Below, one piece after another: positions 16,803 through 25,507 of a stretch of DNA of 64,000 nucleotides (position 1 is its first letter; each line of letters opens with the position of its first letter). The DNA lies in contig NZ_BBRN01000004.1 of assembly GCF_002090175.1 (NCBI RefSeq), positions 248,001-312,000 of the forward strand, read 5' to 3'. The notes under the pieces were generated by a model, which saw nothing but the letters and a program-made list of their open reading frames with translations, searched no databases and was not told the origin of the DNA. The DNA is from Demequina sp. NBRC 110057. Its GTDB lineage: Bacteria; Actinomycetota; Actinomycetes; Actinomycetales; Demequinaceae. Position numbers and translations under genes: made by a program.

Positions 16803-17801
16803 TCAGTCGGCGCTGGCGTGCGGAGCCGTGGCCGGGTCGGCGTCGATCTGCGCCTGCTGGCCGGCGAGGATGCGCTCCTCGACGATCAGCAGGATGACAA
16901 CCACCGCGAAACCGGCGACGAAGGCGAGCAGCGGCGCGACCAGGTCGCCCGAGGGGGCGAGCTTGTGGCCGTCCTCGTCCTGCCACGGCCACAGCGCGAC
17001 GAGCGATCCCGCCATGACGCCGGTCAGCACCACGAGGGTGTTGCGGCGGTGGTGCTCCAGCATGAACTGCAGCACCTTCACGATCGACACGAGGCCGATC
17101 GCACAGCCCAGAGCGAACCACACCAGGTAGCCGAGGTCGCGGTCGTTCACGGCGGCGAGCGTGGGCTCGTACAGGCCCATGGTCAGCAGCAGGAACGAGC
17201 CGGACAGGCCCGGCAGCGCGAGAGCGGAGATGGCGATCGCGCCCGCGGGCACGAGCACCAGGGGAGACGGCTCGAGGTTGCCCCCTGGCAGCGACACGAT
17301 CACGGCCGCCGCGATGGTGCCGATGAGCGCGTATGCCCAGTCCTTGCCGCCCCAGCGGCCGTCGGGACGGGCGGGCATCGGCGCGTGCGCCGCCAGGCGG
17401 AAGGGCACCGCGAGCGACGCGAGCACCAGTCCGAAGAACAGCGCCCGCATGGTCTCGGGGTGCTCCTCGACGAGCGTCTCCATGACCGATGCCATGGCGA
17501 CCAGTGCAATCACCATGCCGATGCCGATGGGGATGATGACGCGCCACGACACGCGCGCGTACTCGTCGCGCGACCGGGACACGCCGCGCCCGCGCACGAG
17601 GTCCACGGCCGCGATGCGCGTGCCGGTGATGAAGTGGCCGGCGGACGTGAGCAACGTCTCGTAGACGCCGGTCATGAGGGCGATCGTGCCGCCGGAGACG
17701 CCGGGAACGGACTCGGCGGCGCCGATCAGCGCGCCGCGCACGGCGTTCAGCGCGGTGCGGCCGACGCCGGCCCCACCGCTCACGCCGCCCGTGCCGCTCA
17801 C
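16803..17801 (-). CDS. DUF368 membrane protein, possible undecaprenyl-phosphate translocase
   Basis: This 332-residue polytopic membrane protein of the DUF368 family has eight or nine hydrophobic segments. Two family motifs are visible, AAESVPGVSGGTIALMTGVY near the N-terminus and ALALPGLSGSFLLLTMGLYE in the middle, which look like an inverted internal repeat. Members (PopT type) have been reported to recycle undecaprenyl phosphate across the membrane. The GTG start overlaps the preceding membrane gene (GTGA), so it is the last gene of a small cluster. The C-terminal 25 residues are a polar tail. Function is inferred from family. Confidence 0.85.
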   Translation of the reverse strand: MSGTGGVSGGAGVGRTALNAVRGALIGAAESVPGVSGGTIALMTGVYETLLTSAGHFITGTRIAAVDLVRGRGVSRSRDEYARVSWRVIIPIGIGMVIALVAMASVMETLVEEHPETMRALFFGLVLASLAVPFRLAAHAPMPARPDGRWGGKDWAYALIGTIAAAVIVSLPGGNLEPSPLVLVPAGAIAISALALPGLSGSFLLLTMGLYEPTLAAVNDRDLGYLVWFALGCAIGLVSIVKVLQFMLEHHRRNTLVVLTGVMAGSLVALWPWQDEDGHKLAPSGDLVAPLLAFVAGFAVVVILLIVEERILAGQQAQIDADPATAPHASAD

Positions 17802-18220
17802 GAGGCGACCTCGTCCGAGGAGGCGGCCCCGGCATCGGCCGTCTGGACACGCCCGCCGCGACCGCGCAGGAGCACCCACAGCGCCGCGAGCGGCAGCAGC
17901 AGCGGCACCCAGCCGTAGGCCGAGCCGTAGCCGGTCCACACCGTCTCGTCGGCCCACCAGTCGGCCTCGATGTAGCCCAGGGTGCCCACGATCAGCACGC
18001 CGGCGAGCTCGAGCGACGTTCCCCACAGGGCCACGCGCCGCCAGCCGCGCCACAGCGCGACGGCGATCACGACGTACAGCACCGCGGAGACTCCCGAGAT
18101 GAGGTACGGCAGGGGAGCCTCGGCCAGCTTTGTCGAGATCTGGTACGACGAGCGGCCCACGGCGGCGAGGCCGAGGACCGCGTACGCGGCGATGAGGACG
18201 ATGCGTCCCACGGGGTTCAT
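17798..18220 (-). CDS. Small four-helix membrane protein, unknown function
   Basis: This 140-residue hydrophobic protein has four predicted membrane helices: about residues 6-22, 36-57, 67-83 and 103-121. The last has a Leu-rich run, LLLPLAALWVLLRG. No family motif is recognised with certainty. The start ATG at 18220 lies just after the stop of the upstream membrane gene, and the stop overlaps DUF368 by four bases. Its two neighbours are membrane proteins of similar size or larger. Possibly an accessory subunit of the DUF368 protein, which is inference from coupling only. Confidence 0.75.
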   Translation of the reverse strand: MNPVGRIVLIAAYAVLGLAAVGRSSYQISTKLAEAPLPYLISGVSAVLYVVIAVALWRGWRRVALWGTSLELAGVLIVGTLGYIEADWWADETVWTGYGSAYGWVPLLLPLAALWVLLRGRGGRVQTADAGAASSDEVAS

Positions 18221-18221
18221 C

Positions 18222-18638
18222 TCAGCCTCCCAGCAGGATGATGACGCGCCAGGCGAGCACGGCACCGGCGATGCCGATGATGACGGCGGCACCGCCGTCG
18301 ACGCGCGCGATCTGGTCGGGCTGAAGGACGGGGCGGTTGGGGTCGGGATCCATGGCGGCGGCGTCGGGCTCGCCCAGGCGGCCGATGCCGAGCAGCGGCA
18401 CCAGGATGACCGACGCCAGCAGGTAGCCGACGGTGAGCACGATCGGCGCCGAGTGGCCGCCCAGCAGGATCACCGCGACGGCGAGCACCTGCAGGGCGGT
18501 CACCACCCACATGGCCGTCACGATCCACTTGAGGCCCTCGTGGAGGCGCACCCAGATCATCGTGGCGATCCCGCCGAGGACCAGCAGTGCACACACCACC
18601 AGGTAGGCGGGGTAGATCAGCCCCTCATAGAGCCCCAT
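18222..18638 (-). CDS. Small membrane protein, unknown function
   Basis: This 138-residue protein has four hydrophobic segments (about residues 5-27, 37-58, 63-85 and 115-134) separated by a polar stretch with DPDPNRPVLQPDQIARVDGG. No known domain is recognised. It ends one base before the next membrane gene begins, forming a compact three-gene minus-strand run that ends with DUF368. The ATG at 18638 is chosen because upstream in-frame codons belong to the preceding gene. Confidence 0.75.
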   Translation of the reverse strand: MGLYEGLIYPAYLVVCALLVLGGIATMIWVRLHEGLKWIVTAMWVVTALQVLAVAVILLGGHSAPIVLTVGYLLASVILVPLLGIGRLGEPDAAAMDPDPNRPVLQPDQIARVDGGAAVIIGIAGAVLAWRVIILLGG

Positions 18639-18648
18639 GGACCCTCGG

Positions 18649-19098
18649 TTAGCTCTGTGCGGCCTGGACGCGCATCGGCAGGCGCGAGAGCTCCTCGCCG
18701 TCCACCGAGACGACCCACTCGAACATACCGGCCTGGACAAACCGGATGCCGTCGATCGTGAAGGCGAAGCAGGCGACCTGCTCGTCGCCGTCCACGAGGT
18801 GCGCGGGGCGGCCGAGCGTGAACTCGCCACCCATGCCGCGCACGGGCTGGGGCTTGCCGTCGGCGTCGGCGCGCACGCCGATGGGGTACTCCTTGCCGTC
18901 CTCGGTCAGCAGCTTCAGCTCGAGCTGGTGCGAGACGTTGGTGGCGGTGAAGGGGACGTGCACGGTGGCCGCGACGGCGAGGCGACGGTGCGCGGCGGGG
19001 AACTGCCGCACAAAGATGGTGTTCCATCCCGCGCCGAGCGCGTAGATCTTGCCCTGGACGACCTCGGCCGAATCGGCGAGGAAGGCATCGACTCTCAC
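18649..19098 (-). CDS. Conserved actinobacterial protein, DUF6941-like
   Basis: This 149-residue soluble protein begins VRVDAFLADSAEVVQGKIYA and contains LGAGWNTIFVRQFPAAHRRL and a C-terminal VQAGMFEWVVSVDGEELSRL. The alternation of short strands suggests a beta-sandwich. The pattern is like small DUF6941 proteins of actinobacteria, whose function is unknown. The family name is from memory and tentative. The GTG start at 19098 is supported by AAAGGAAA seven bases upstream. It is divergent from dnaG and lies 11 bases before the membrane gene cluster. Confidence 0.72.
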   Translation of the reverse strand: MRVDAFLADSAEVVQGKIYALGAGWNTIFVRQFPAAHRRLAVAATVHVPFTATNVSHQLELKLLTEDGKEYPIGVRADADGKPQPVRGMGGEFTLGRPAHLVDGDEQVACFAFTIDGIRFVQAGMFEWVVSVDGEELSRLPMRVQAAQS

Positions 19099-19215
19099 TG
19101 GATTTCCTTTCGTGGATGCGAACGCGGTCCAGCGTACCGGGCCGCTGCGGGCGTTCCTCTCGTGGCGTACCTGGCCGATGCGGGGGCGCCCGGACGCCGC
19201 GAGTACCATTCCGGT

Positions 19216-21138
19216 GTGGCTGGCACGATCAACAGGGACGACATCGCCGCGGTGCGCGAGCGGGCTCCCATCGAGGACATCATCGGCCAGCACGTGACCC
19301 TCAAATCGGCGGGTGTGGGCTCCGTCAAGGGGTTGTGCCCCTTCCACGACGAGCGCTCGCCGTCGTTCCACGTGCGCCCCGGCGCCGGCCGCTGGCATTG
19401 CTTCGGCTGCGGCGAGGGCGGCGACGTCATCGAGTTCGTGATGCGTATGGACGGGTTGCCGTTCGCGGAGGCCGTCGAGTACCTGGCCGAACGCGCGGGA
19501 GTGACGCTGCGTTACGAGGCCGGAGGAGGTCCGCGTCGCGAGGGAACCGCTGGCCAGCGCAAGCGCCTGCTGGAGGCCCACCGCGTCGCCCAGGAGTACT
19601 TCTCGGAGCAGCTCGCCGGGCCCGACGCGCGCATCGGCCGCGACTTTCTGCGCGAGCGTGGCTTCGACCGCGGCGCCGCTGAGCACTTCGGCGTGGGCTA
19701 CTCGCCGCAGGGGTGGAACCACCTCACGGACTATTTGCGTTCTAAGGGCTTCACGCAGGACGAGCTGCGCGCCTCGGGGCTCGTCTCCGAGGGGCAGCGG
19801 GGCATCTACGACCGCTTCCGGGGCCGCCTCATGTGGCCCATCCGCGACGTGACGGGCGAGGTCATCGGCTTCGGCGCGCGCCGCCTTCACGACGACGACC
19901 AGGGCCCCAAGTACCTCAACACCCCCGAGACGCCGCTGTACAAGAAGAATCAGGTGCTGTACGGCATCGACCTTGCCAAGGGGTCGATCCGCTCCGAGCG
20001 CACCACCGTCGTGGTCGAGGGCTACACGGACGTGATGGCCTGCCACCTTGCGGGCATCACCAACGCCGTGGCGACGTGTGGCACCGCATTCGGCGAGGAG
20101 CACGTCAAGGTGGTGCGCCGCCTCATGGGTGACACCGGCTCCTCGACGATGAAGGTGGGGGCCACCGGGGCGAAGGTCATCTTCACGTTCGACGGCGACG
20201 AGGCCGGCCAGAATGCCGCCCTCAAGTCGTTCCAGTTGGACCAGCAGTTTCTCGCCCAGACGTTTGTGGCGGTGGATCCCGAGGGTAAGGATCCGTGCGA
20301 TCTGCGCATGGGAGGCGGCGATGCCGCGGTGCAGGCGCTGCTTGAGCACCGCCAGCCGCTGTTCGAGTTCGTGATCCGCACCACGCTGTCCCAGCACGAC
20401 CTCGACACCCCCGAGGGGCGCGCCGCCGCGCTGCGTGCCGCGGCCCCGGTGGTGGCGGGCATCCGCGACAGGGCCATTCAGCCCGAGTACGCGCGCCTGC
20501 TCGCCGGCTGGCTGGGCATGGAGGTGGAGCTGGTCCGCAGGACGGTGGCCGATGCCGCACGCGGCTCGCGCGGAGGCGGCGCCCCTCGTACCGGTGCGGT
20601 CCCGACGGCCGATGCCTGGGGCGGGCCCGGCGGCTACGGCGGCGAGGAGGCCGGGTACGCCCGTCCCGACCGGCGCGACCCCGTGGTGAGGGCCGAGGCG
20701 CTGTCGCTGGGAACCCTCCTGCAGGCACCGGTGGAGATCACGAACGACCCGCTCGCCTCGAAGGTGGTGCGCGAGCTGGCGCCCGACGGGTACTCGGTGC
20801 CGCAGTACCGCGCGATTTATGAGGCGATTCAGTCGCTCGGCGGTCCCGGTCAGGCCGGGCCCGACTGGGCCAACGATGTCGCGGAGGCGGCGGGTGAGAC
20901 GCTCGCCGCGACGGTGAGCGAGCTCGCTGTGTCGCCGCTGCCGCACGACAAGCCCGAGACGCTGGGCCACTACGCGGGGACGGTGCTCGCGCGGGTGCTC
21001 GACCTCAGCCTGACGCGTCAGGTGGCCGCGCTGCGCGGCGCGATGCAGCGCGCGGGGACGGGGACGCCCGAGGCTCAGCAGGCGTTCGCGGAGATGATCG
21101 GGATCGAGACCCGCCGGCGGGAGCTTCGCGAGGGGTAG
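19216..21138 (+). CDS. dnaG: DNA primase
   Basis: This 640-residue primase synthesises the RNA primers for replication. The N-terminal CHC2 zinc finger has C41, H44, C62 and C65 ([12 protein letters not shown] and [11 protein letters not shown]). The catalytic core has the TOPRIM Glu in [18 protein letters not shown] and the metal site [20 protein letters not shown]. Between them is a short insertion ([15 protein letters not shown]) typical of actinobacterial primases. The C-terminal DnaB-binding domain follows a Gly-rich linker at about residues 450-495. The GTG start lies six bases after TACCAT (19204-19209), giving a leaderless transcript that sets the start well downstream of the open frame. 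Confidence 0.95.
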   Translation: MAGTINRDDIAAVRERAPIEDIIGQHVTLKSAGVGSVKGLCPFHDERSPSFHVRPGAGRWHCFGCGEGGDVIEFVMRMDGLPFAEAVEYLAERAGVTLRYEAGGGPRREGTAGQRKRLLEAHRVAQEYFSEQLAGPDARIGRDFLRERGFDRGAAEHFGVGYSPQGWNHLTDYLRSKGFTQDELRASGLVSEGQRGIYDRFRGRLMWPIRDVTGEVIGFGARRLHDDDQGPKYLNTPETPLYKKNQVLYGIDLAKGSIRSERTTVVVEGYTDVMACHLAGITNAVATCGTAFGEEHVKVVRRLMGDTGSSTMKVGATGAKVIFTFDGDEAGQNAALKSFQLDQQFLAQTFVAVDPEGKDPCDLRMGGGDAAVQALLEHRQPLFEFVIRTTLSQHDLDTPEGRAAALRAAAPVVAGIRDRAIQPEYARLLAGWLGMEVELVRRTVADAARGSRGGGAPRTGAVPTADAWGGPGGYGGEEAGYARPDRRDPVVRAEALSLGTLLQAPVEITNDPLASKVVRELAPDGYSVPQYRAIYEAIQSLGGPGQAGPDWANDVAEAAGETLAATVSELAVSPLPHDKPETLGHYAGTVLARVLDLSLTRQVAALRGAMQRAGTGTPEAQQAFAEMIGIETRRRELREG

Positions 21139-21180
21139 TCCCACGGTGTCCGTGTGGGCGGCCGGGGTTAGCCTGGCGCC

Positions 21181-21618
21181 ATGACGGTTCAACGTGTGTC
21201 CCTTGTCACGCTCGGCGTCGCCGACCTTCCGCGTTCGCGCGCCTTCTATGAGGCGTGGGGGTGGATGGTGCGTCAGAGTGCGGACGAGATCGTGTTCTTC
21301 CAGATGGACTCGCTGGTGGTGGGGTTGTTTGGCCTCGCCGACCTCGCGGAGGACCAGGGGAGGGCGGATGCTGCCTTGGGCACGGGTGCCATGACCCTCG
21401 CGCAGAACTATGCGACGACGGAGGAGGTCGATGAGCGCTTTGAGGCTGCGCTCGCGGCGGGCGCGACCGAACTGAAGCGCCCCGTGACGGCCGAGTGGGG
21501 CGGGTACAGCGGCTACGTCGCCGATCCCGACGGCCACGTGTGGGAACTCGCGATGAACCCCTACTGGGTGACATCGGAGAGCGGAACCCAGATCCCAGCC
21601 GACCTCCCCGAGTCGTGA
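21181..21618 (+). CDS. VOC family (glyoxalase/bleomycin resistance-like) protein
   Basis: This 145-residue protein has two beta-alpha-beta-beta-beta units of the vicinal oxygen chelate fold. The first strand is RVSLVTLGVADLPRSRAFYE and the end of the second is GYSGYVADPDGHVWELAMNP, with the usual Asp-Pro-Asp-Gly turn and Glu metal ligand. The reaction cannot be predicted. The ATG is six bases after TAGCCT (21169-21174), so the mRNA is leaderless. Codons with T or A at the third position (TAT, TTT, GAT) are more frequent than in dnaG, perhaps a sign of different origin. Confidence 0.85.
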   Translation: MTVQRVSLVTLGVADLPRSRAFYEAWGWMVRQSADEIVFFQMDSLVVGLFGLADLAEDQGRADAALGTGAMTLAQNYATTEEVDERFEAALAAGATELKRPVTAEWGGYSGYVADPDGHVWELAMNPYWVTSESGTQIPADLPES

Positions 21619-21659
21619 CCCAGTTGCAGCATCGGCCCTGCTAGGGCCGTGGAAACACA

Positions 21660-21685
21660 AAAGCCGGCCCCGAGGGACCGGCTTT
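21660..21685. terminator. Bidirectional terminator between the VOC gene and tRNA-Asn
   Basis: The arms AAAGCCGG and CCGGCTTT enclose a GC loop, followed by CTGTG on one side and preceded by an A-rich run (AAACACAA) that serves as the T tract for the opposite strand. It suits both the VOC gene (+) and tRNA-Asn (-). Confidence 0.8.
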
Positions 21686-21692
21686 CTGTGAG

Positions 21693-21765
21693 CTCCTCCA
21701 GTTGGACTCGAACCAACAACCTGCCGATTAACAGTCGGCTGCTCTGCCAATTGAGCTATGGAGGA
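21693..21765 (-). tRNA. tRNA-Asn (anticodon GTT)
   Basis: This is a 73-base tRNA on the minus strand. The acceptor stem TCCTCCA pairs with TGGAGGA, the anticodon stem-loop CGACTGTTAATCG has GTT as anticodon, and the T-loop is GGTTCGAGTCC. CCA is not encoded. The hairpin at 21660-21685 should terminate it. Confidence 0.95.
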
Positions 21766-21884
21766 TCAGCAGTCAGAAATACTACAGGATGATTTGGGGT
21801 GGTGATGACGCCATACGCCCCCTGGCTAGACTTGTCGGCGGCCGCACGGCCCCGGTGCCAAGCGCGGCGGGGGAGTCCGGCCCC

Positions 21885-21958
21885 GGGCCAGTAGCTCAGC
21901 CGGTCAGAGCAGTGGACTCATAATCCATCGGTCGCGGGTTCGAGCCCCGCCTGGCCCA
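21885..21958 (+). tRNA. tRNA with CAT anticodon (elongator Met, or Ile2)
   Basis: This is a 74-base tRNA with acceptor GGGCCAG paired with CTGGCCC, D-stem GCTC, anticodon loop CTCATAA (CAT) and T-arm GCGGGTTCGAGCCCCGC. It is not initiator tRNA, since the first base pair is a normal G-C. A CAT anticodon serves elongator methionine, or isoleucine AUA after lysidine modification; I favour Met but cannot exclude Ile2. A TAGACT box lies upstream (around 21827). Confidence 0.9.
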
Positions 21959-22065
21959 CCCTTGGGGTGCACTCGCCGCTCGCGGTGGCCCGACGACGAG
22001 AGCCCGCGGTGTCGGGGCCCGATGACACAATTCCTGCACAAGTGTGCGGCGGCGGGAGGTGTGAG

Positions 22066-23271
22066 ATGCGTGGCGAGGCGACGGTGCTCCACGCCGACCT
22101 CGACGCGTTCTACGCCTCTGTCGAGCAGCGTGACCATCCGGCGCTCCTGGGACGCCCCGTGATCGTGGGCGGCGGCGTCGTGGTCGCGGCGAGTTACGAA
22201 GCCAAGGCGCGGGGAGTGCGCACGACGATGGGGGTGCATCGGGCGCGGGCGCTCTGTCCCGACGCCATCGTCGTTCCTCCCCGGATGGAGGCCTACTCGG
22301 CGGCGAGCCGTGCAGTGTTCGCGATCTTTGATGACACGACGCCGTACGTGGAGGGAATCTCGATCGACGAGGCGTTTCTCGAAGTGGGAGGACTTCGCCG
22401 CCTGGCGGGGACTCCCGAGGAGATCGCGGTGCGTCTGCGGGAGCGCGTACGTGCCGAGGTGGGGCTCCCGATCTCCGTGGGCGTCGCGAGGACCAAGTTC
22501 CTCGCGAAGGTGGCGAGCGCGGCCAGCAAACCCAACGGGCTCCTCGTAGTGGAGCCGGACCGTGAGGAGGCGTTCCTCCATCCGCTCCCCGTCGAACGGC
22601 TCTGGGGTGTGGGTGCGGTGACCGCGAACAAGCTGCACAGCAACGGCGTCTTCACGGTCGGGCAACTGGCCGAACTCGAAGCGGCGACCGCCGAACAGTG
22701 GCTCGGGAGGGCGGCCGGTGCGCGGCTGCACGCGCTGGCACGCCTGCGTGACCCGCGACCCGTCGAGACGGCCAAGCGGCACGGATCGATCGGCTCACAG
22801 CGCGCACTTGGCGATCGGTCGTACACCGGGGATGAGCTCGGGCTCATGGTCACTCAGATCGTGGACGGCCTTGCGAAGCGCCTGCGCGATCGCGGATCGT
22901 CGTGCGCGACGGTGGTGTTGAGGCTTCGCTATCGCGACTTCACGAAGGCGACCCGATCGCGCACGCTCGCCGCGCCCACCGATCGCACGGAGGTGCTGCG
23001 CGGAGTCGCCCAGAGCCTGCTTGCGGCCGCGGGGCCCGACATTGCCCACCGGGGCGTCACCCTCATCGGAGTCTCTCTCACACAGCTCTCGAGCGCCGGC
23101 ATGGTTCAGCTCGAACTGCCGATCGACGGCGACGACGGCAATGACGGGGCGCGCATCGACACCGCGCTCGATGCGGTGCGCGATCGATTCGGCTCCGCCG
23201 CCGTCACGCGAGCAGCGCTCATCGGTCGCGACCCTGGCGTGTCGGCACCGCGGCTGCCGGAACACGAGTAG
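22066..23271 (+). CDS. dinB: DNA polymerase IV (Y-family translesion polymerase)
   Basis: This 401-residue Y-family polymerase copies past DNA lesions. Catalytic acidic residues lie in VLHADLDAFYASVEQRDHP and in GISIDEAFLEVGGL. The block PISVGVARTKFLAKVASAASKPNG and the helix-hairpin-helix VERLWGVGAVTANKL are typical. The little-finger domain fills the C-terminal third. The C-terminal tail lacks a clear QLxLF clamp-binding motif, but VQLELPID (near residue 350) may serve. The start ATG follows GGGAGGT at five to six bases. The gene uses GAA, CGA and CGT codons noticeably more than its neighbours and contains no copy of the GGCCGATGC motif, which hints at later acquisition. I saw no LexA-type box. 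Confidence 0.9.
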   Translation: MRGEATVLHADLDAFYASVEQRDHPALLGRPVIVGGGVVVAASYEAKARGVRTTMGVHRARALCPDAIVVPPRMEAYSAASRAVFAIFDDTTPYVEGISIDEAFLEVGGLRRLAGTPEEIAVRLRERVRAEVGLPISVGVARTKFLAKVASAASKPNGLLVVEPDREEAFLHPLPVERLWGVGAVTANKLHSNGVFTVGQLAELEAATAEQWLGRAAGARLHALARLRDPRPVETAKRHGSIGSQRALGDRSYTGDELGLMVTQIVDGLAKRLRDRGSSCATVVLRLRYRDFTKATRSRTLAAPTDRTEVLRGVAQSLLAAAGPDIAHRGVTLIGVSLTQLSSAGMVQLELPIDGDDGNDGARIDTALDAVRDRFGSAAVTRAALIGRDPGVSAPRLPEHE

Positions 23272-23482
23272 CGCATCGCCGAGTATCGCTCCTGGTACTC
23301 ACGCGATTCAAGGAGGAGTGCGAGCCTAGGATGGGCTGCATGCAGATCGGACATGGACTGAGGCCTCCCACGTCAGGGGCCCGTCAACCCCGAGTCGCGG
23401 CCGCGTTTCCGGGGGTTTTCCCTACCCCCACAGGGCGGACAACCCCGCGGCGCGCGGAGAAATCCGCGTGTCGAATAGAGCC

Positions 23483-24748
23483 ATGAACACGAATCCTTCC
23501 GCGCAGCGCCCCTGGATTGCTCGACAGGCGGCCCAGATGGGCCGCGACCTCGGCTACCTGCTGCCGCTCCTCCCGATCGCGACCGTCGCCTTCACGGTGG
23601 TCTTCTCCCTGCTCGCGACGAGCATCAGCCTCGTCATCATCTGGGTCGGTGTGCCGCTCATGGTGGCCACCCTCTGGATCGCCCGCGGCTTCGCGAACGC
23701 GGAGCGGGCCCGCCTCGGAGCGCTGGGCCATGGCCCGCTGGTGGCGGTGTACTCCCGCGCAGACGCGGAGGCGAGCCGCATGCGCCGCCTCTTCGCTCCG
23801 CTGCGGGACGGCCGTATGTGGCTCGACGTCCTGCACGCGATCGTCGTGTTCCCCGTCGCGGTCGCGTCCTGGAGCATCACCATCGCGTGGACATCGGCGG
23901 CGTTGGCTGGAACCACATCGTTCATCTGGGAGCGCTACCTGCCCGAGCAGGAGTCGACGGGCGTGGGAATCCTCGACTGGCTCAACTCGGTCGCTGGCCA
24001 GGTGACCATCGGCGTGGTGGCGCTCGTCACCCTGCCCGTCGTGGTGCGCGGACTGGCGCTCATGCACCTCGCGATGGGGCGCGGCCTGCTCGTGACGAGC
24101 GAGGAGCGGCGCCTGCGCGAGGAGGTGGCGAGGCTCGAGGGCGCGCGGGGTGCCGCGGCGGCCGCGGAGGCATCGGCGCTGCGTCGCATCGAGCGCGACC
24201 TTCACGACGGGCCACAGCAGCGCCTGATCCGGCTGCAGATGGATGCGGAGCGTGCCGAGCGTCAGCTGGCCGACAACCCGGAGGCCGCGCGCGCCTCGCT
24301 CGCCGAGATCCGGGGGCAGGCGGCCGAGACGCTCGCCGAGCTGCGGGCCATGACGCGCGGCTTCGCACCCCCGCTGCTCACCGAGCGCGGCCTGGTGGCC
24401 GCTGTCGAGTCGCTCGCGGAGCGGTCGACCATTCCGGTGGACCTCGACGCGCGCGTGCCCGCCGACCTGAGCGCCTCGGTGGAGGGGGCGGCGTACTTCG
24501 TGGTCTCCGAGGCCCTTGCCAACGCGGCGAAGCATTCGGGGGCCTCGGCGGTGGCCGTGAGCGTGGTGAGCGACGGCGCTGACCTCGTCGTGGTCGTGGC
24601 CGACAACGGCAGCGGTGGCGCCCACCTGGCGAAGGGGCACGGCCTGGCGGGGCTCGCCGATCGGGTCGCCGGCGCCGGCGGTACGCTCACGGTGGCCGAT
24701 GCGCCCACGGGTGGAACCCTCCTGACCGCCCGGGTGCCGGTCGGATAG
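23483..24748 (+). CDS. Sensor histidine kinase (NarL/LiaS-type family)
   Basis: This 421-residue membrane sensor kinase has about four hydrophobic segments in the first 190 residues (two early, two around 115-190) and almost no extracytoplasmic domain. It therefore probably senses a membrane or intramembrane signal. The dimerisation and phosphoacceptor region is LRRIERDLHDGPQQRLI (His in DLHDG), and the HATPase domain has LANAAKHSGAS, VVADNGSGG and GHGLAGLADRV. The start ATG at 23483 is preferred; an in-frame GTG at 23468 would add five residues. Eight bases separate it from the response regulator. The 211 bases upstream include a C/G mirror-like inverted repeat (GGGGGTTTTCCCTACCCCC, around 23414), a candidate operator for self-control. 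Confidence 0.88.
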   Translation: MNTNPSAQRPWIARQAAQMGRDLGYLLPLLPIATVAFTVVFSLLATSISLVIIWVGVPLMVATLWIARGFANAERARLGALGHGPLVAVYSRADAEASRMRRLFAPLRDGRMWLDVLHAIVVFPVAVASWSITIAWTSAALAGTTSFIWERYLPEQESTGVGILDWLNSVAGQVTIGVVALVTLPVVVRGLALMHLAMGRGLLVTSEERRLREEVARLEGARGAAAAAEASALRRIERDLHDGPQQRLIRLQMDAERAERQLADNPEAARASLAEIRGQAAETLAELRAMTRGFAPPLLTERGLVAAVESLAERSTIPVDLDARVPADLSASVEGAAYFVVSEALANAAKHSGASAVAVSVVSDGADLVVVVADNGSGGAHLAKGHGLAGLADRVAGAGGTLTVADAPTGGTLLTARVPVG

Positions 24749-24756
24749 GAGCCCGC

Positions 24757-25401
24757 ATGCGCATCGTCCTCGCCGACGACAGCGCGCTGCTGCGCGAGGG
24801 GCTCGCACGCCTCGTCGCGGACATGGGACACGAGGTGGTCGCGGCCGTGGGCAGCGCCACCGAGCTCACCCCGGCCGTGACGCGCGAGCGGCCCGACCTC
24901 GTGATCTCCGACATTCGCATGCCCCCGCGGGGTGCGGACGACGGGCTCGTCGCCTGCCTCGCGCTGCGCCGGGACACCCCGGGACTTCCTGTGTTGTTGC
25001 TGTCGCAACACACTGAACGCGCGTACGCCGAGGAACTGCTCGCGGACGGCGCAGGCGGCGTCGGGTATCTCCTGAAGGACCGCATCACTGACATGGCCGC
25101 GTTCGCGCGCGCCATCGACACCCTGGTCGCCGGCGGCACCGTGCTCGACCCCGAGCTTGCCGCGCTCCTCGTGGCGCGCCGGCGCGACCCCCTGGCGGCG
25201 CTGACCCCCAGGGAGCGAGAGGTCCTCACGCTCATGGCCGAGGGGCGCTCCAACGCGGGCATTCAGGAGGCGCTCGTGCTGAGCGCCGGCGCGGTGGAGA
25301 AGCACGTCACGGCGATCTTCGCGAAGCTGCGCTTGCTGCCGGCGTCGGACGATCACCGCCGCGTCCTCGCAGTGCTCGCCTACCTGGGTGCCCAGGGGTA
25401 G
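24757..25401 (+). CDS. LuxR-family two-component response regulator
   Basis: This 214-residue cytosolic regulator pairs with the kinase encoded eight bases upstream. The receiver domain carries the acidic pocket LADDSALLREG, phospho-acceptor D52 in DLVISDIRMPP and the conserved Lys in GYLLKDRITD. The C-terminal LuxR helix-turn-helix (about residues 145-205) has LTPREREVLTLMAEGRSNAG and GAVEKHVTAIFAKL. Target genes are unknown. The 88-base repeat copy 3 follows it. Confidence 0.93.
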   Translation: MRIVLADDSALLREGLARLVADMGHEVVAAVGSATELTPAVTRERPDLVISDIRMPPRGADDGLVACLALRRDTPGLPVLLLSQHTERAYAEELLADGAGGVGYLLKDRITDMAAFARAIDTLVAGGTVLDPELAALLVARRRDPLAALTPREREVLTLMAEGRSNAGIQEALVLSAGAVEKHVTAIFAKLRLLPASDDHRRVLAVLAYLGAQG

Positions 25402-25416
25402 TCACCGTCCGCACGC

Positions 25417-25504
25417 GTGACGACGTGACGGCTGCTGTGCGTGACACGCCGCAGCATCGGCCGATGCCACGGTGCGTCGCGGCAATCAACCGTCACTCCG
25501 GTAC
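25417..25504. repeat. 88-base intergenic palindromic repeat, copy 3
   Basis: The left arm is GTGACGACGTGACGGCT and the right arm AACCGTCACTCCGGTAC, with the inner block GTGACACGCCG. The core holds the perfect 14-base palindrome GCATCGGCCGATGC, made of two overlapping copies of the dispersed 9-mer. It lies between the convergent response regulator and SorC genes, so it may also act as a transcription stop. Confidence 0.78.
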
Positions 25505-25507
25505 GGG

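Noticed and set aside
19099..21750. Upstream part of a 1033-codon minus-strand open frame that covers dnaG
   Set aside because: It is antisense to dnaG with reversed high-GC codon pattern and Arg/His/Gly-rich translation. Only the part from GTG 19098 to 18649 is a real gene.
21960..22065. LexA (SOS) box before dinB
   Set aside because: I looked for a GAACN4GTTC-type or similar palindrome and found none convincing.
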